Positions 10,896-22,169 of a DNA stretch of 64,000 nucleotides are shown piece by piece. The notes under the pieces are model-generated. The model made no database searches. It was given only the letters and a program-made list of their open reading frames with translations, and was not told the origin of the DNA. Source of the stretch: Pollenia angustigena (lineage: Eukaryota > Arthropoda > Insecta > Diptera > Polleniidae); the NCBI GenBank assembly GCA_930367215.1, contig OV884056.1, forward strand, positions 88,299,285 to 88,363,284, in the 5' to 3' direction. How positions within the stretch are numbered: position 1 is the first letter of the stretch; each line of letters begins with the position of its first letter. A program made the position numbers and the translations under genes.

Positions 10896-12234
10896 TATTT
10901 TCCAGGAGGTATGCCAAAAGTAAAGCAGACCACTTCATATATTCTTAACAAATATGTTGAAGCATACACAGACATTTTTAAAACTGATGGAAATATTCTT
11001 TTTTGTAAAATTTGCAATAAAGGTGTTAATTATGAAAGAAAATTTTTAGTTGAGCAGCTAAGTTCCCAAAAACACAAAGACTTGTATGATCGTTTTGCAG
11101 AAAAAAACTCGCAAACATTGTTGACAAAAGTCGATAGCAACAACAACTTTGCTTTGGCCTTATGTGAAGCATTTTTTTCAGCCGACATTCCGTTGTATAA
11201 ATTAAACAATGTTGACTTGAGAAATTTGTTTAAAACCTATACAAATGTGGCAATTCCAAGTGATTCAAGTCTCAGAAAAGTTTATGTAGATAAAATATAC
11301 GACCGTGAATTGTGCCGAATTACAAATTTTTTACGAAACAAGTTTCTTTGGGCATCTATGGATGAAACCACAGATATCGAAGGCCGTTATGTGACAAAAA
11401 TAAAATTTTGCTGTTTTTGACGGTTGCCGCCCCTTATATGGTAAAAGCCACAAATTCTTTGAAGGTGTTTTATCCCAAAATTATCCACGTAACATGTTTA
11501 GCACATGGTCTACATATGAAGAAATCAGGTCCCAATTTGAAGATATAGATTTGCTAATCTCGAACGGTAAAAAAGTATTTTTAAAGGCTCCATCTCGTAT
11601 TGCAATATTTAAGGAAAAGCTGCCAGGGATACCTCTTCCACCCCAACCAATAATCACTAGATGGAGAACCTGGCTAGAGGCAGCTAAATACTATGCAAAA
11701 TATTTCGATGAAATAAAGATTGTAATGGAAGAATTTGATGACAGCGATGCTTACTCAATTAAAAAACTTAAAGACATTTTTAAAATAAAAACTATTAAAG
11801 CCCAACTAGCATTTTTGTGCTCAAACTACGTGTTTATTTATGAAACAATCACAAAGTTGCAGGGATTCAATTCACTGAATACTCAAATTAAACTAATTGA
11901 TTATACCGTTAATAAAATTAACAATGTTAATGGAGAAATATCTGACAAAATTAAACATAAGTTAGAATATATATTGCAAAAAAATATAGGATTTCATGAA
12001 ATAAAGAAAATTCTGAGCTTATTTGACATAAATAACGCAAATCAAATTGAAAACAAATATTCTCCAATGGAACTGGCATCTTTTAAATATGCTCCTTTGA
12101 CTTCCGTTGAAGTTGAGCGTACATTTTCAATGTACAAAAACTTTTTGCGTCCGAATAGACAGAGTTCTGTTTTTGGAACTTTGATTTTGTGTTACCTGAA
12201 TTATTCTTTTTTGTTATTAATAAATATAATTTAA
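10896..12234 (+). pseudogene. hAT transposase (CGGBP1-like N-terminus), internally deleted
   Basis: The first open frame (10911-11420, 169 codons) starts with an ATG just after a splice-acceptor-like TTTTCCAG. It has a zinc-finger pattern FCKICNKGV...QLSSQKHKD, then LRNLFKTYTNVAIPSDSSLR and a catalytic-type block, [15 protein letters not shown]. The second frame (11494-12234) has TRWRTWLEAAKYYAKYFDEI and the C-terminal hAT dimerisation signature APLTSVEVERTFSMYKNFLR. The parts are in different frames, with about 70 bases between that still read [13 protein letters not shown]. Compared with full hAT proteins the region after the DETTD block is missing. Proteins of this type act as cut-and-paste transposases. 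This copy is probably inactive. Confidence 0.75.
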
Positions 12235-12254
12235 ACAAATAACTTGATATTTTT

Positions 12255-12372
12255 TTTTGAATGCATAATTATATTTTTTTTGTTGCATATTTTAAATGCA
12301 TATTTTCCATTTAATAGCGCATGTTATAAGCGCATATTTTTGATTTTTAAGTGCATAAAAATCCAAGCCCTG
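12255..12372. repeat. right terminus of the hAT element
   Basis: GCATAT-type subterminal repeats (12262-12345) lead to the terminal CCAAGCCCTG at 12363-12372, inverted CAGGGCTTGG, a classic hAT end. The following octamer is ATCATAAT. The matching left end was not found in the window. Confidence 0.6.
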
Positions 12373-12757
12373 ATCATAATTAATGAATATATAAATAACT
12401 AAAGATTCAATAAACATTTTGTTTTATTTATTTAAAATTTCCAATAATTTATTTTAACAAATCACGTAAACATTTCGTTAAAAAAAAATATTTCGGGCAA
12501 CTCCTTTTTTTATTGACTAAGTAAACTTGGTTGTTCACTAACTATGTATGCCAACAAACTTTTTTATCAATACCGCAAAAGTCGTCTTCGCAGAAAATTC
12601 AAGCATTTTTTAATCAAATATGCGATTTTCGTTTTCTAATATGATATTTATTTTTTCTGTGTAAACTATCTATGAACAGTTTGTTAGTTCCCTTATTTAG
12701 TTCAGAGTTTGGTTACGATTTCTGAATATGCGACAATAATTTGTTTTCTAAATTAAA

Positions 12758-12895
12758 GGGCCAAATAAACTACACAAACGCTTACACAAACATATGAAAA
12801 GAGTATGGAGCAGGTATGTCTGACTATTAAAAAAATTTCAACATTCACACAAACATCTTGTTGTTGTGAAACTGCTTGTGTAGTTTATTTGACCC
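12758..12895. mobile_element. MITE, GGGCCAAATAAACTACACAA termini
   Basis: A 138-base element with ends GGGCCAAATAAACTACACAA and (inverted) GGGTCAAATAAACTACACAA. It is non-coding, and its terminal GGGCCAAAT resembles the family at 21145 and 37861. Confidence 0.75.
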
Positions 12896-12899
12896 AAAA

Positions 12900-14430
12900 A
12901 AAAAATTTTTTATTACTACAAGCCAAATTTGACGTTAATTTTTTTTCTTTTATATAAATTTCATCTGATCACCCTGCCATCTGATGTCCAAACAATAACT
13001 GATTGTTTACCAAAGAACTTTATAATTTTCAAAGGTGTTGGTTTTATTGTTGTTGTTGTTTTCTTCAAAGCTCCTCTAAAACTATTCACTTAAAGAACAT
13101 GGCCCATGATCCAATATCTTTTTTTCGTTTTAGATTTTTATTTTGCTATAAAGAATACAACTAAATTTTGGAATCTTCCTCGATTATTGCATGCAATTTT
13201 TGTGTTTTTTATGGTTTCATTTTTGGCTGTCGTATCATTCATCCATCGTATTCATGCAATAATTGTCTTGAGTAATTTTGTTTGGCTTTTGTAGTCTTTT
13301 TCGGCAGTTTTTCTTCTTGTTTTTTTTTTCTTTTTAATTTTTTCAAGTATTTTGCTTAAGTATATAATTATTATTTAAATAACCATCGTTAGGGGAAAAA
13401 AGAAGAAGAAGTAGCAGTTGATTGGAGCCAGAAATAGAAGTAGGGAAAAAATATAAGCTACTAACAAAATTTGCATAATTAACAAGATTCGAAGCGGAGG
13501 AGAGTACAACGAACGCAAGAAAAAAAAAAAAAAATAAAAATATCAAATAAAAATTTAAACAAAAAGTTAAAATAAAAATCAACTTCAGATAAAAAGCTAA
13601 AAAATTGCATAATTTTCTATTATTTTTTTTGTTTAAATTTGAAAAAAAAGAAGTGTAAAGGAACAAAATGTCGTTGTTTGAGGTTGGTTTTTTTTCAATC
13701 TTTGTTTTTAGTTTTTGTCTTATATTGTTTTTTGCTGAAGTGTTGTTTGGCTTCTTAAAGGGCTGTGAAATTTTGATTTTATTATTTTTCTTATTTCTTT
13801 ATTTTGTTGTTGTTGTTGTTGTTGATTTTTTTTCTTTTATTCGAAAATTTAAATTGTTAAAGGTGCGCGTCTTTTTTTGGATTTTAAGTTTGTTTATTTA
13901 ATTAAAATAATTACAATTTAAAGTTTTTAGTTTTAATTTAACCCTACACTTTTGTGTATAAAAAAATTTGCAAAGTGTGTGCAAGAAGAGAGAGACAGAG
14001 AAGTTAAACTGGGTAAAACCAGGCGGCAAATTACGGCACTCGATATCGATCGAAATTTCAATTTGAATTACATTGTAATTTCGTCGATCGATATCGAATA
14101 CAGTAATTTGTCTCCAGGGGTACCATTCGCCCGACTAAAATCGCAATTTTAGCATTTTTTTTGCGGCCTGCGAATTTTTGTGAGACTTTTTTTATCACCG
14201 ATTTTTGCGACTTTTTTAATTTTTACCGTTTATTTTTTCCAACGACTCTGGTACTTTATTTTAATAAAACGACCTTTTGTACGACTTTTCATAAATTCCT
14301 AACGGTAACCCTGGGTACGACACAGTGTTGCCTTTTTATGTTTCTCAAATAAATTTTAACCAAGGAACATTTACAAAAAAACGCATCTTGTTAAAATTGT
14401 CTCTATATAAAACAAAAACAGTTTAACACA
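12900..14430. other. no gene recognised; inverted repeat at 14036-14102
   Basis: Low-complexity sequence with TTG/GTT and poly(A/T) runs. The long hydrophobic open frames here come from T-rich sequence. The only structure seen is an imperfect palindrome at 14036-14102 built on TCGATATCGATCG on both arms, with a smaller GAATTACATTGTAATTT palindrome at its centre. Confidence 0.5.
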
Positions 14431-14469
14431 CACATAGGCTGACTTTCAAAACGTCAAATGCTTTGTTTA

Positions 14470-15047
14470 CCCTGCAGATAACGGGTAAGACATGCATGTA
14501 AAGAGAAGTCCATAAAGGAGTAGGAGTACTCCAAAACTACTCCAAATATATGAGTAAAAGATGGTCCATTTAACATTACGATGTCCTAGGAGGGGACCAT
14601 ATAACTCACCGAAGTAGTCCCTAAACTACTCCATGGAGTACTAAAATGGGTTAGTTTTAAAAGTACTCCATGCTACTACAGAATTGAGTACACTTAAGGG
14701 GTAGTTTAAGCATTTTTCTTTTTAATTTTTTACTAATCGCATTTCATGGTGTGTACTGTAGTCTATTATTGCTATTATTAAATATATTTACTTGGTATTT
14801 TTAATTTTTTTACCTTTTTCCACAAATTTCTTAAACTTTGACTTTTAAATAAACAATTAATAATGGACACCATCAGGGTTACCAACGTGTAATACTGTTT
14901 AATATAGAAAAGTATACATCATGCAGTTGTTGGCGGCACTGCATGTTCATTTCTTAAAACATGGTCCATACTACAGTACATTGGACCATGTTGTAAGTAG
15001 TCCATTTAAGCCACAATGGACCACGTAGTCCAATATTATCTGTTGGG
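14470..15047. mobile_element. MITE, CCCTGCA...TTATC termini, copy 1 (nested in mariner)
   Basis: It starts CCCTGCAGATAA and ends TTATCTGTTGGG. A related copy with cleaner ends lies at 41049-41422. Both share ACATTACGATGTCCTAGG and many GGACCA/TGGTCC words, so the element is internally self-complementary. It is inserted about 33 bases from the mariner end. Confidence 0.7.
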
Positions 15048-15234
15048 TAAGAACAAAGTATAATGTTTCATTACGCCGCAGTATAATATATATGCAATGC
15101 AAAACCCTTCCAAAACATCAATGGTAAGTATTAGTAACGCAGCAAAAAAGCAAGTTAATGCGTTGTGATATTTGACATTTAATTTGCCAGCAATACAGAT
15201 TTATTTTAATATTTTGCATTGCATCACTTTCATT

Positions 15235-15806
15235 TCAAAACGTTAAAATAAACAGAACCCATAGTCTCATTGTTTCGGTACTTTGTACATGTGCACAGTA
15301 GAAAAACTGTATAGGCGGCCAATTGACCGGTCCCGAACGTGAAATAAAATGTTCACCGAACTCGCCTCTCAATAAGTCAATTGTTAAGCGTGTTGTGTGG
15401 CATGTGGCACAGTCTTGTTGAAACCACATGTCATGCAAGTCAAGCACTTGCATTTTGGGCAAAAAAAAGTTGGATATCATCTCACGGTAGCGCTCACAGT
15501 TACGTTACGATTCGCATCATCTTTGAAGAATTACGGTCCAATGATGCCACCAGCCCATAAACCGCACCAAACTGTGACTTTTTCTGGATGCATTGGTAGC
15601 TCTCGCAATGCTTCTGGCTGATCTTCACTCCAAAATCGAAAAATCTGCTTATTAACGTACCCATTGAGCCAAAAATGAGCTTCGTCGCTGAACACAAGAA
15701 GCGCGCGATGAACTTTCTTAACAGAGCACGCATTTTGATAATAAAATTCAATAATTTGCAAGCGTTGTTCGTTTGTAAGACGATTCATGGTTAAATTATA
15801 GACCAA
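15235..15806 (-). pseudogene. mariner-like DDE transposase, internally deleted
   Basis: The ATG at 15806 begins NRLTNEQRLQIIEFYYQNA, a mariner helix-turn-helix start. After only about 35 residues it jumps to the first catalytic motif, FSDEAHFWLNGYVNKQ, so most of the DNA-binding region is deleted. The block ending VTVWCGLWAGGIIGP follows. A frameshift then leads to MISNFFLPKMQVLDLHDMWF and the second catalytic aspartate in WFQQDCATCHT. The region holding the third aspartate, after GPVNWPP, is lost. It cannot encode an active enzyme. Confidence 0.85.
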
Positions 15807-15936
15807 ACTGAAGATGTTTGGCAGTGAAACAAAGCACGAAACGTGCGTCTGCTGTTTAAACCAGTGTTGCCAAAAAGATAATAGCTAAAAAATCACCCGA
15901 TACAAACTTTGTATTAGTACGTTTTGGAAGTCAGCC

Positions 15937-16529
15937 ATACACATATCTTGGTTCATTCAGACGAAATTTGACAACTAGGGTTTATGTCTGTCCGCTAATG
16001 AGTCTACCTTGTGTAAATGTACCTTGATTTTACTTAAACTAAATTAAAACTTAAAAAAAAAGAAAAAAATCAGAGAGCAAAAGTAAAAAAAAGGATGCTC
16101 TTAAACATTTTACTGTGATAAATTAACATCAAAAAAATATTTTGTAGCTAATCGGGAAGTTTTTGGGAGACGAATGAGCACCGGGTTGAGTCATAAGACT
16201 GCACCTGCAACGTAATACTAATATTGATCCCAGGCGTCCTACAGGGATACGAGTCCATATATTTATGTATGTACTTAATAAGTTAGTATAACATTATGAA
16301 CATAAATTAACAATAGTGCAATTTTTCGTAGTTCTGGTCAGGGCTGGAAATATGTTATTAAAAATTTTGTTATTGAGAAGATAAGTGAATTAATCCACTT
16401 CAAAGAGAGAATAAAACTTCGTGGGTATTTTTTTTAATTGCACCCAAAAAGGATTATTTGTACCAGTGTCCCAATAAAGTTTAGACTGTACCAAATTTGG
16501 TACAATTGTACTGCAAATCCCATCAGTGC
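15937..16529. other. no recognised feature
   Basis: AT-rich sequence with one CAGGGCTGGAAATATG word near 16342 that resembles a hAT end. No partner was found. Confidence 0.4.
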
Positions 16530-17410
16530 CAGGGCTGTCAGATGTGCTGATTTTTCGCCAAACGTGGCGATTAATAAACCGTATTCGCGATGGAATTTTG
16601 TATTTTGCGATTTCTAAAACGCATTATATCTGTAGGATCCAATTATAAAAACGTACACATTACATTTATAAATTATAAGTTTATTAAATTCATTTGTTTA
16701 ATAAAAATAAGTAGAACTAGAAATTATGTTAAAATATAAGTAACGGCTACTGTGCGCGAGCGCGTGTTTACTCGATGACGACTGATTTACTACTCAACTG
16801 ACTCTCTTGTGTTTAGCGCAAGAGTGTCATGTATGGTGTATGTGTGTATGTGTCGTTGTCATGTCCGTGTACTATAAAGTACAGTGGTCAAGAAGACCCA
16901 TCCTACATATCTTTTTTTTAAATTTATATGAAAAAATTTATGAGTATGGGCTAAGTTTTTTCTTTGAATTTTTAACAAATTTTATAATAGCAATACATAT
17001 GCGATTATTTTAGATGATAAATTTATAATATTGCCAGACAATTACATTAAAAACATTAAAAAATTGTTGCCATAGAGATTTGGAATAGAGCTTAAGCTCT
17101 CTTAGATTTTCGCACATTTTCATTATCAGAAGTTATCAATCATCGGATAATTGCCGTAAAACTTATCTTATGATAAATTTTAAAAACTGAATCGTTTTCG
17201 ATTGCATATGAAATCGGATTTTTTAAATAAATAATATGCCATCGACAGTAAATTTCAGCGTTTTAATCAAAAATAAAAATTGGGAATCAAGCACGATTAA
17301 CAAAATCTTTTAAAATAAATAATACTGGGTAGTATGCAAAAATAGTTGAATTAATAGCGAAATAAAATCAGAAAATTTAAAAAAGTTGCGTTGATATCAG
17401 GATATATATA

Positions 17411-17578
17411 ATACACTCACAATATTCTTTCTGTACGTAAAATTAACTGAAATTGTAATATAAAATAAATAAAAATTTAATTAAAAACCGGTCTACTTAT
17501 TTTTCATTTATGTTTAACAAAAAGTTCATTTAATTTTTACTGTCAAAAATTCAACACCATATTCCGTAAAATCAAATT
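17411..17578. repeat. fragment of the Foldback-like family
   Basis: It starts ATACACTCACAATATTC and runs through TTAAAAACCGGTCTACTTA to one 66-bp-type unit, matching 62538-62700 closely. It stops before the second tandem unit. Confidence 0.75.
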
Positions 17579-17865
17579 AACCCTAGAGGGAAGCGAACTG
17601 ACACCAAAGTAGTCCAGTGATAGGTATTTGGTGGAAGAGACCGGTTCTAGTTTTAACACTTTCTATGAATAAGACCTATCACTTTTACATGGGGTTGTCA
17701 TTGGAGGGGGTCAATTGACACCATTTGACCAGTCACAAATCAATTCTCAATGGACGTGTTTAGTGACAGTTACTAAAATGTAGTATTATTTCAATACAAC
17801 AAGTCCTACAATTAAATTCAAGAGCCAAACTTTAGAAAGTCCCAAAAAAATTTATCACACCACCG

Positions 17866-20215
17866 CACAGTGGCCGAAATACCCAATCTAGCGTCAACGG
17901 GTTTTTTTCTGTTTTCTTTTTTGTTTTGTTCCTAATATTCGCACAGCTGTGATCATTCAAACTTTACACATGTTTCAGCAAGTGCAATAACTATTTTTGA
18001 GCTTTTTTCAAGTGCAATTTTGTTGACAGCAAAAAATTAAATATTTAATTTTTTAATAAGATTTGGGATTTCATTTTTATTAAAAGGTATGTATTAAATA
18101 AAAAAAAATAGTTTTGTGATCTGTGATTGTTTGTTTTAGTGCTGAACAGTGGAAAAAGAAAATGTCCTTTGTGAAAGTGTTTTTAGATATTAAATCCAAT
18201 TTTGTGTGAAATAAAAGTAGGGTGGATTCGACCGTATTCGGTTCACTGTTTGTATAGTTTGTTTAAATGGGTTGTTATCTATGTTAAGTTCAAATATAGG
18301 CTGCAAGTTCTTGCAAAGTTTTTATTTTTTTCGTTTTTTTAGTTACAATGGCCGAATCTAAACGCACCCTTTTTTTAATATGGCATAGTCAACCACTGCC
18401 AACAAAAAAATTTTTAATGGTTGAAAATCATATATTTTCAAATGTCATTGATCGCTCGAAATATAGCGAAGAACAATACCACCAAATTCAGAAACAATTG
18501 AGAAATTTTATTAGCAAGCTTATACAAAAGTGGAAAGAATGTCACAGAGTTTTGGCTGTATTTGAAGAGCGAAATAAGCTGTGGTTGGATGAAGACATTA
18601 TCTTCCCTAATCCAGCAGTTGCTCAACGTAAAGAGAAACCGTTTTCAGAGTGCACAAATAAGACTTAAAAAAGAAAAATGTCATCAATTGCCAATGAAAC
18701 ACCGAACCAAGAGTTAATGGTAGCGGCGAGCGTGAGTCTTTACAAAGCTGGAAAAAGAAGTTTCTTCGCAGGTTGTTTTAAAATTATGTTTAGAATCTGC
18801 AATAGCTACAAAAATGCTTAAATCTGTAGACTCTGAACCAAAAACACCTATTCCGTATACACCTGAGGAAGCCTTAGCTCTTTATATTGATGGTGGATAC
18901 TCAAAAAGGTCATACAGACTAATGCAATATGGTGCCAAAGAACGAAACTGCAATATTTATCCAAGCTACGATATTTTAGCTAAAACTAAAACAGAGTGTT
19001 ACCCCAGTGACACGTAACTGAACGTTCAGCCAAAGTTGGCTTGCAAAGTCTCGAAGACCATACTGTTGCACGTATAATACAAGGCTTTTCAACAGCTTTG
19101 AGGATCTCATGACTGTAGGCAATAGTAACGATTGCATAAAAGCAATATTTAATTGGGGCTGTGACGGTAGCAGTGGGCACTCTACTTCCCGTCAACGTTT
19201 CAGTGTTTCTGATACTGGACCAATTGATGAGCATTTATTTGCTGTATGCATTGTTCCTATACAAATTAGAAAAGGATCTGCAATACTATGGCAAAATAGC
19301 CGGCCTTCTTCAACTCGGCTCTGCAGACCTATAAAAATAATTTTTGAAAAAGAGTCAGCGGATTTAGTTAGGGCTGAGATAGAAAATGTAAATAGACAAA
19401 TTGCACAAATTCTGCCGACAAAATTAAGTTTGTTTGAAGTAGCGCACGAATTTCATTTGACCATGATCGATGGAAAAGTGTTTAATACCATAGCGGAGTC
19501 ATCATCACTGGCTTGTGGAATTTGTGGGGCGACACCAAAATTAATGAACAATCTTAATTTAGTTAAACTGAGGCAGCCACAAAACCACTTGTATGAATAT
19601 GGATTGTCGACACTTCATGCTTGGATACGGTGCATCGAGTGTATAATTCATATTGCCTACAGAATACCAATAAAAAATTGGCAAATTCGGGGAGAAAATA
19701 AAGATATTGCTCAACAAACCAAAAGAAAAATTCAACGTGAACTAAGACAACAAATGGGTATTTAGGTGGACATTCCAACGACAGGTTCGGGGAATACAAA
19801 CACTGGGAATACCGCCAGAATGTTTTTCGAGCAACCAACCTTGGCCTTTATAGTAACTGGCGTACAAGGGGAAATTATAAAAAGGTTTGGTTTAATATTG
19901 CGTACAATGGCATGTGGGTATGCAGTTAACGTAGAGGCTTTTCGCATATATGCCTGGGAAACAGCAAAAATATTTGTTTCCGAATACCCTTGGTTTTATA
20001 TGCCTCCATCAGTACATAAAATATTAAACATGGAGCAGATATTATTGAAAAAGTTTCCCTACCAATAGGAATGATGTCAGAAGAGGCACTTGGGGCAAGA
20101 AACAAAGATTTTCGCTGTTATAGGCTGAACCACACCCGAAAAGACTCCAGATTGCACACAATGGAAGACTTACTTCACGCTCTATTGCTTTCGGATCCTT
20201 TCATTACATCTATAT
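17866..20215 (+). mobile_element. Transib-A (RAG1-like transposon), decayed, right end lost
   Basis: The left end is CACAGTGGCCGAAATACCCA, beginning with the perfect heptamer CACAGTG. Its CCAATCTAGCG block recurs as CCAATCTAGCC in the termini of Transib-B, linking the two families. The transposase remnant runs 18348-20215. No CACTGTG-type right end is seen before the sequence turns into the enclosing hAT structure, so the right end is deleted. Confidence 0.75.
18348..20215 (+). pseudogene. RAG1-like Transib transposase, frameshifted, catalytic Glu lost
   Basis: ATG at 18348 begins MAESKRTLFLIWHSQ. Further pieces are 18814-19017 (PEEALALYIDGG), 19109-19765 and 19766-20068, then a shifted tail to about 20215. 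Visible RAG1-core landmarks: NWGCDGSSG (first Asp), HLTMIDGKVFN (second Asp), then the CGICG zinc pair and YEYGLSTLHAWIRCIE. SVHKILN is followed by a one-base slip; in the next frame the zinc histidine is restored, followed by LPIGMMSEEALGARNKDF. Aligned with Transib-C the catalytic Glu position is Gly here. Stops occur near 18668 and 19765. Homology to 31377-33426 is obvious throughout. Confidence 0.88.
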
Positions 20216-20344
20216 TTATACTCTTTTTTATATAAAATTTTTATTTGGCGATTTTATTTTACCAAAAATCTAAAAAAATAATTTTTGGTGATTTTTGGCG
20301 AATTTCTATATACTATTTGGCGATATGACAACCCTGATCGGTGC

Positions 20345-21140
20345 TTCTCACCTAAATATACATCACTCATACGCCGTGTACTTCATTCAAAAGTCGTCTC
20401 AAATCGTCTCTATAATTCTCTGTCAAATAGGTGCTAACGCTATTTTGTTTTTAAAAATCGCTGATTACGTTTGTATGCAAAAAAAAAACATTTGTATTGT
20501 TTCAATTTTAATTATTTTCAAATACAAACAAAAAAAAAACATTTCATTAATAGTCAGTTAGAAAAGTCATTTCAAAGAACAAAGAATTATTATAACTGTT
20601 ATTCGTATTGCTGTAATTACAGTGTGAATATTGCATTGCATTGTCTAAGTTTAAGTTTCGATTTTAGGTTTTTGCTTTTAGATACCGCTGAATTTAATTT
20701 GAATTTAAATTTGAATTTATTTTGTCAGCATTTTTGCTTTTCAATTGTCAGAAGAAAAAAAAAAACTGTCAAAGAATTTCCATTGTGTTTGATCATAACA
20801 GCACTTTGATTATTTTAGTATTATTTTTGTTTTTTTTGTTTTATAGAATTTCATATATTTTTCGCACTTAAATAATCTTTTGTTAACAAATTTGTGTTTC
20901 CTACTGCAGAATTTTGATTTGGTCTTAAGCAAGTCAGTGACGCGGTTTTTTTCAAATATTTCAAGATTATATATGTAAATAAATTAAAATTTATAAAAAT
21001 CATGGTAATATCTCCATTTAAATTAACCAGCGAGAAGAAAAGCACAAGGACTTTACTTTTGTAATCCTTCTTTAAAGCTTTCGCTGCATTCAAGACTTAT
21101 TAATGCTCTAGTCTTAGTTCAGTCTACTTTTTAAGATAAA
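20345..21140. other. no recognised feature
   Basis: AT-rich sequence with poly(A) and TTGAATTTAAATTTGAATTT-type simple repeats. No gene or inverted repeat is supported. Confidence 0.5.
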
Positions 21141-21144
21141 CAAT

Positions 21145-21285
21145 AAAGGGCCAAATACAAATACAAATGCTTGTCCAGCGGGCGAATTCATCGTGTACGT
21201 GTGCTGGACGTAATATTCGCCGTCATACCTAATTTTTTTGATTTTCCATCCAGCATCGTCGGAGTGACACAAACGGTACACAGAA
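21145..21285. mobile_element. element C, copy 2, right end missing
   Basis: GGGCCAAATACAAATAC followed by ATGCTTGTCCAGCGGGCGAA matches 37861-38055 almost base for base until GTCGGAGTGACACAAAC, where the sequence switches to the AT-rich repeat at 21286. Confidence 0.75.
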
Positions 21286-21562
21286 AAAAACTTCTACAAA
21301 ATAAATAAATCAATTCAAGGATTAATCAAAAATAAAATCAGTTTTAATTAAAAATTTAACTAAGTGAATCAAAAATTTAATCAAGTGAATTAAACATTTA
21401 ATCAGTTTAATTAAACATTTAATCAAGTTTATTAAACGTTTAATCAAGTGAATTTAACATCTAATTGATACTACTAATTTGTTTACTGGTGCAAATTTAA
21501 TTAATTTTTTAATTAATATCACAAATTTTTTAATTGAATTCAATTTTTATTTTTTTCAGTGT
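21286..21562. repeat. AT-rich tandem repeat flanked by CACAGAAAAAAA / TTTTTTTCAGTG
   Basis: About eight degenerate units of roughly 22 bases (TTAAACATTTAATCAAGTG variants) fill the interior. CACAGAAAAAAA at the left and TTTTTTTCAGTG at the right suggest short inverted ends. It interrupts element C, copy 2. Confidence 0.6.
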
Positions 21563-21604
21563 ACACTTTGTTCTCTAGGAGAGTGTTTTATTATCTCTCA
21601 TTTG

Positions 21605-21700
21605 GTGATATCAAATTTACGTTCAAAATCTACAAATAGTAGATACAAGGGGAAGCCCCATTCTATAAACTGTTCTTCAATTTCGCTGCAACGGGCCTTG
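21605..21700 (-). pseudogene. RT motif A fragment of a LINE
   Basis: Reading the minus strand gives EEQFIEWGFPLYLLFVDFER followed by KFDI, closely resembling the 'PLY..F.DFEKAFD' catalytic motif A of non-LTR reverse transcriptases. Shifted frames upstream (toward 21880) may hold more of the enzyme. There is no intact frame. Confidence 0.6.
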
Positions 21701-22169
21701 GCTTTTATTGTTCTTCAGCTTCTTGCATTTTGGATTTCTTCTATAGGTGGTTGAATCGAAATATTCCTGTAGAATTTTGTACAATTGTTTCTTGTGTTTC
21801 GAAGAATTTTGCCTCTAATTCAATTGTTCTGCATGAGTTTCTCGGATATTGGCATTTTGGTCCGTTAAAGATGGTGTATGGGGTTTAACTTAAAGATAAA
21901 TAACACAAGGGAACAAAAAAATTAAAATTTTTCTAATTTTAGGTCTCTTTACTAATCTAGTCTCCATTTTTATCTATCAGCTCGACTTTTCCAGTTATAC
22001 TGTTATATCCAAAATTAAGGCACTTTCAATTCATATAGTGGAATAACTGGAAAACGATTCACCATATTCAGTTAAAAAACAATCCGAAACTCGGCAACAA
22101 TATTATCTTAAAGCTGTTCATTCATTGTTTTTTAATTTCAGAGATATTGTTGAAGTTTTGAAAAAAATA

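Larger units (their letters stand above)
14437..15936 (-). mobile_element. Tc1/mariner (IS630-type) transposon, deleted and interrupted
   Basis: The termini are GGCTGACTTTCAAAACGT on the left and, inverted, GGCTGACTTCCAAAACGT on the right, next to TA. It holds a minus-strand transposase remnant at 15235-15806. A separate MITE (14470-15047) is inserted close to the left end. Confidence 0.8.
16530..20336. mobile_element. hAT-type composite enclosing Transib-A
   Basis: The left end CAGGGCTGTCA and right end (inverted) CAGGGTTGTCA are flanked by ATCAGTGC (16522-16529) and ATCGGTGC (20337-20344), an 8-base duplication with one mismatch. TTCGCCAAA words follow both ends. Inside lie a Foldback-family fragment (17411-17578) and the Transib-A remnant, so other elements entered after or with this insertion. 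No hAT transposase is visible inside. Confidence 0.7.

Noticed and set aside
7520..12656. Large element bounded by ACACAGAAAAAAAT and ATTTTTTCTGTGT
   Set aside because: Only the short, low-complexity tips match; such words are common in this sequence.
13106..13901. Several hydrophobic open frames, both strands
   Set aside because: They arise from T-rich and GTT-repeat sequence, which reads as Phe, Leu, Val and Ile by default.
19563..19947. Minus-strand open frames within Transib-A
   Set aside because: Shadows of the plus-strand transposase remnant.
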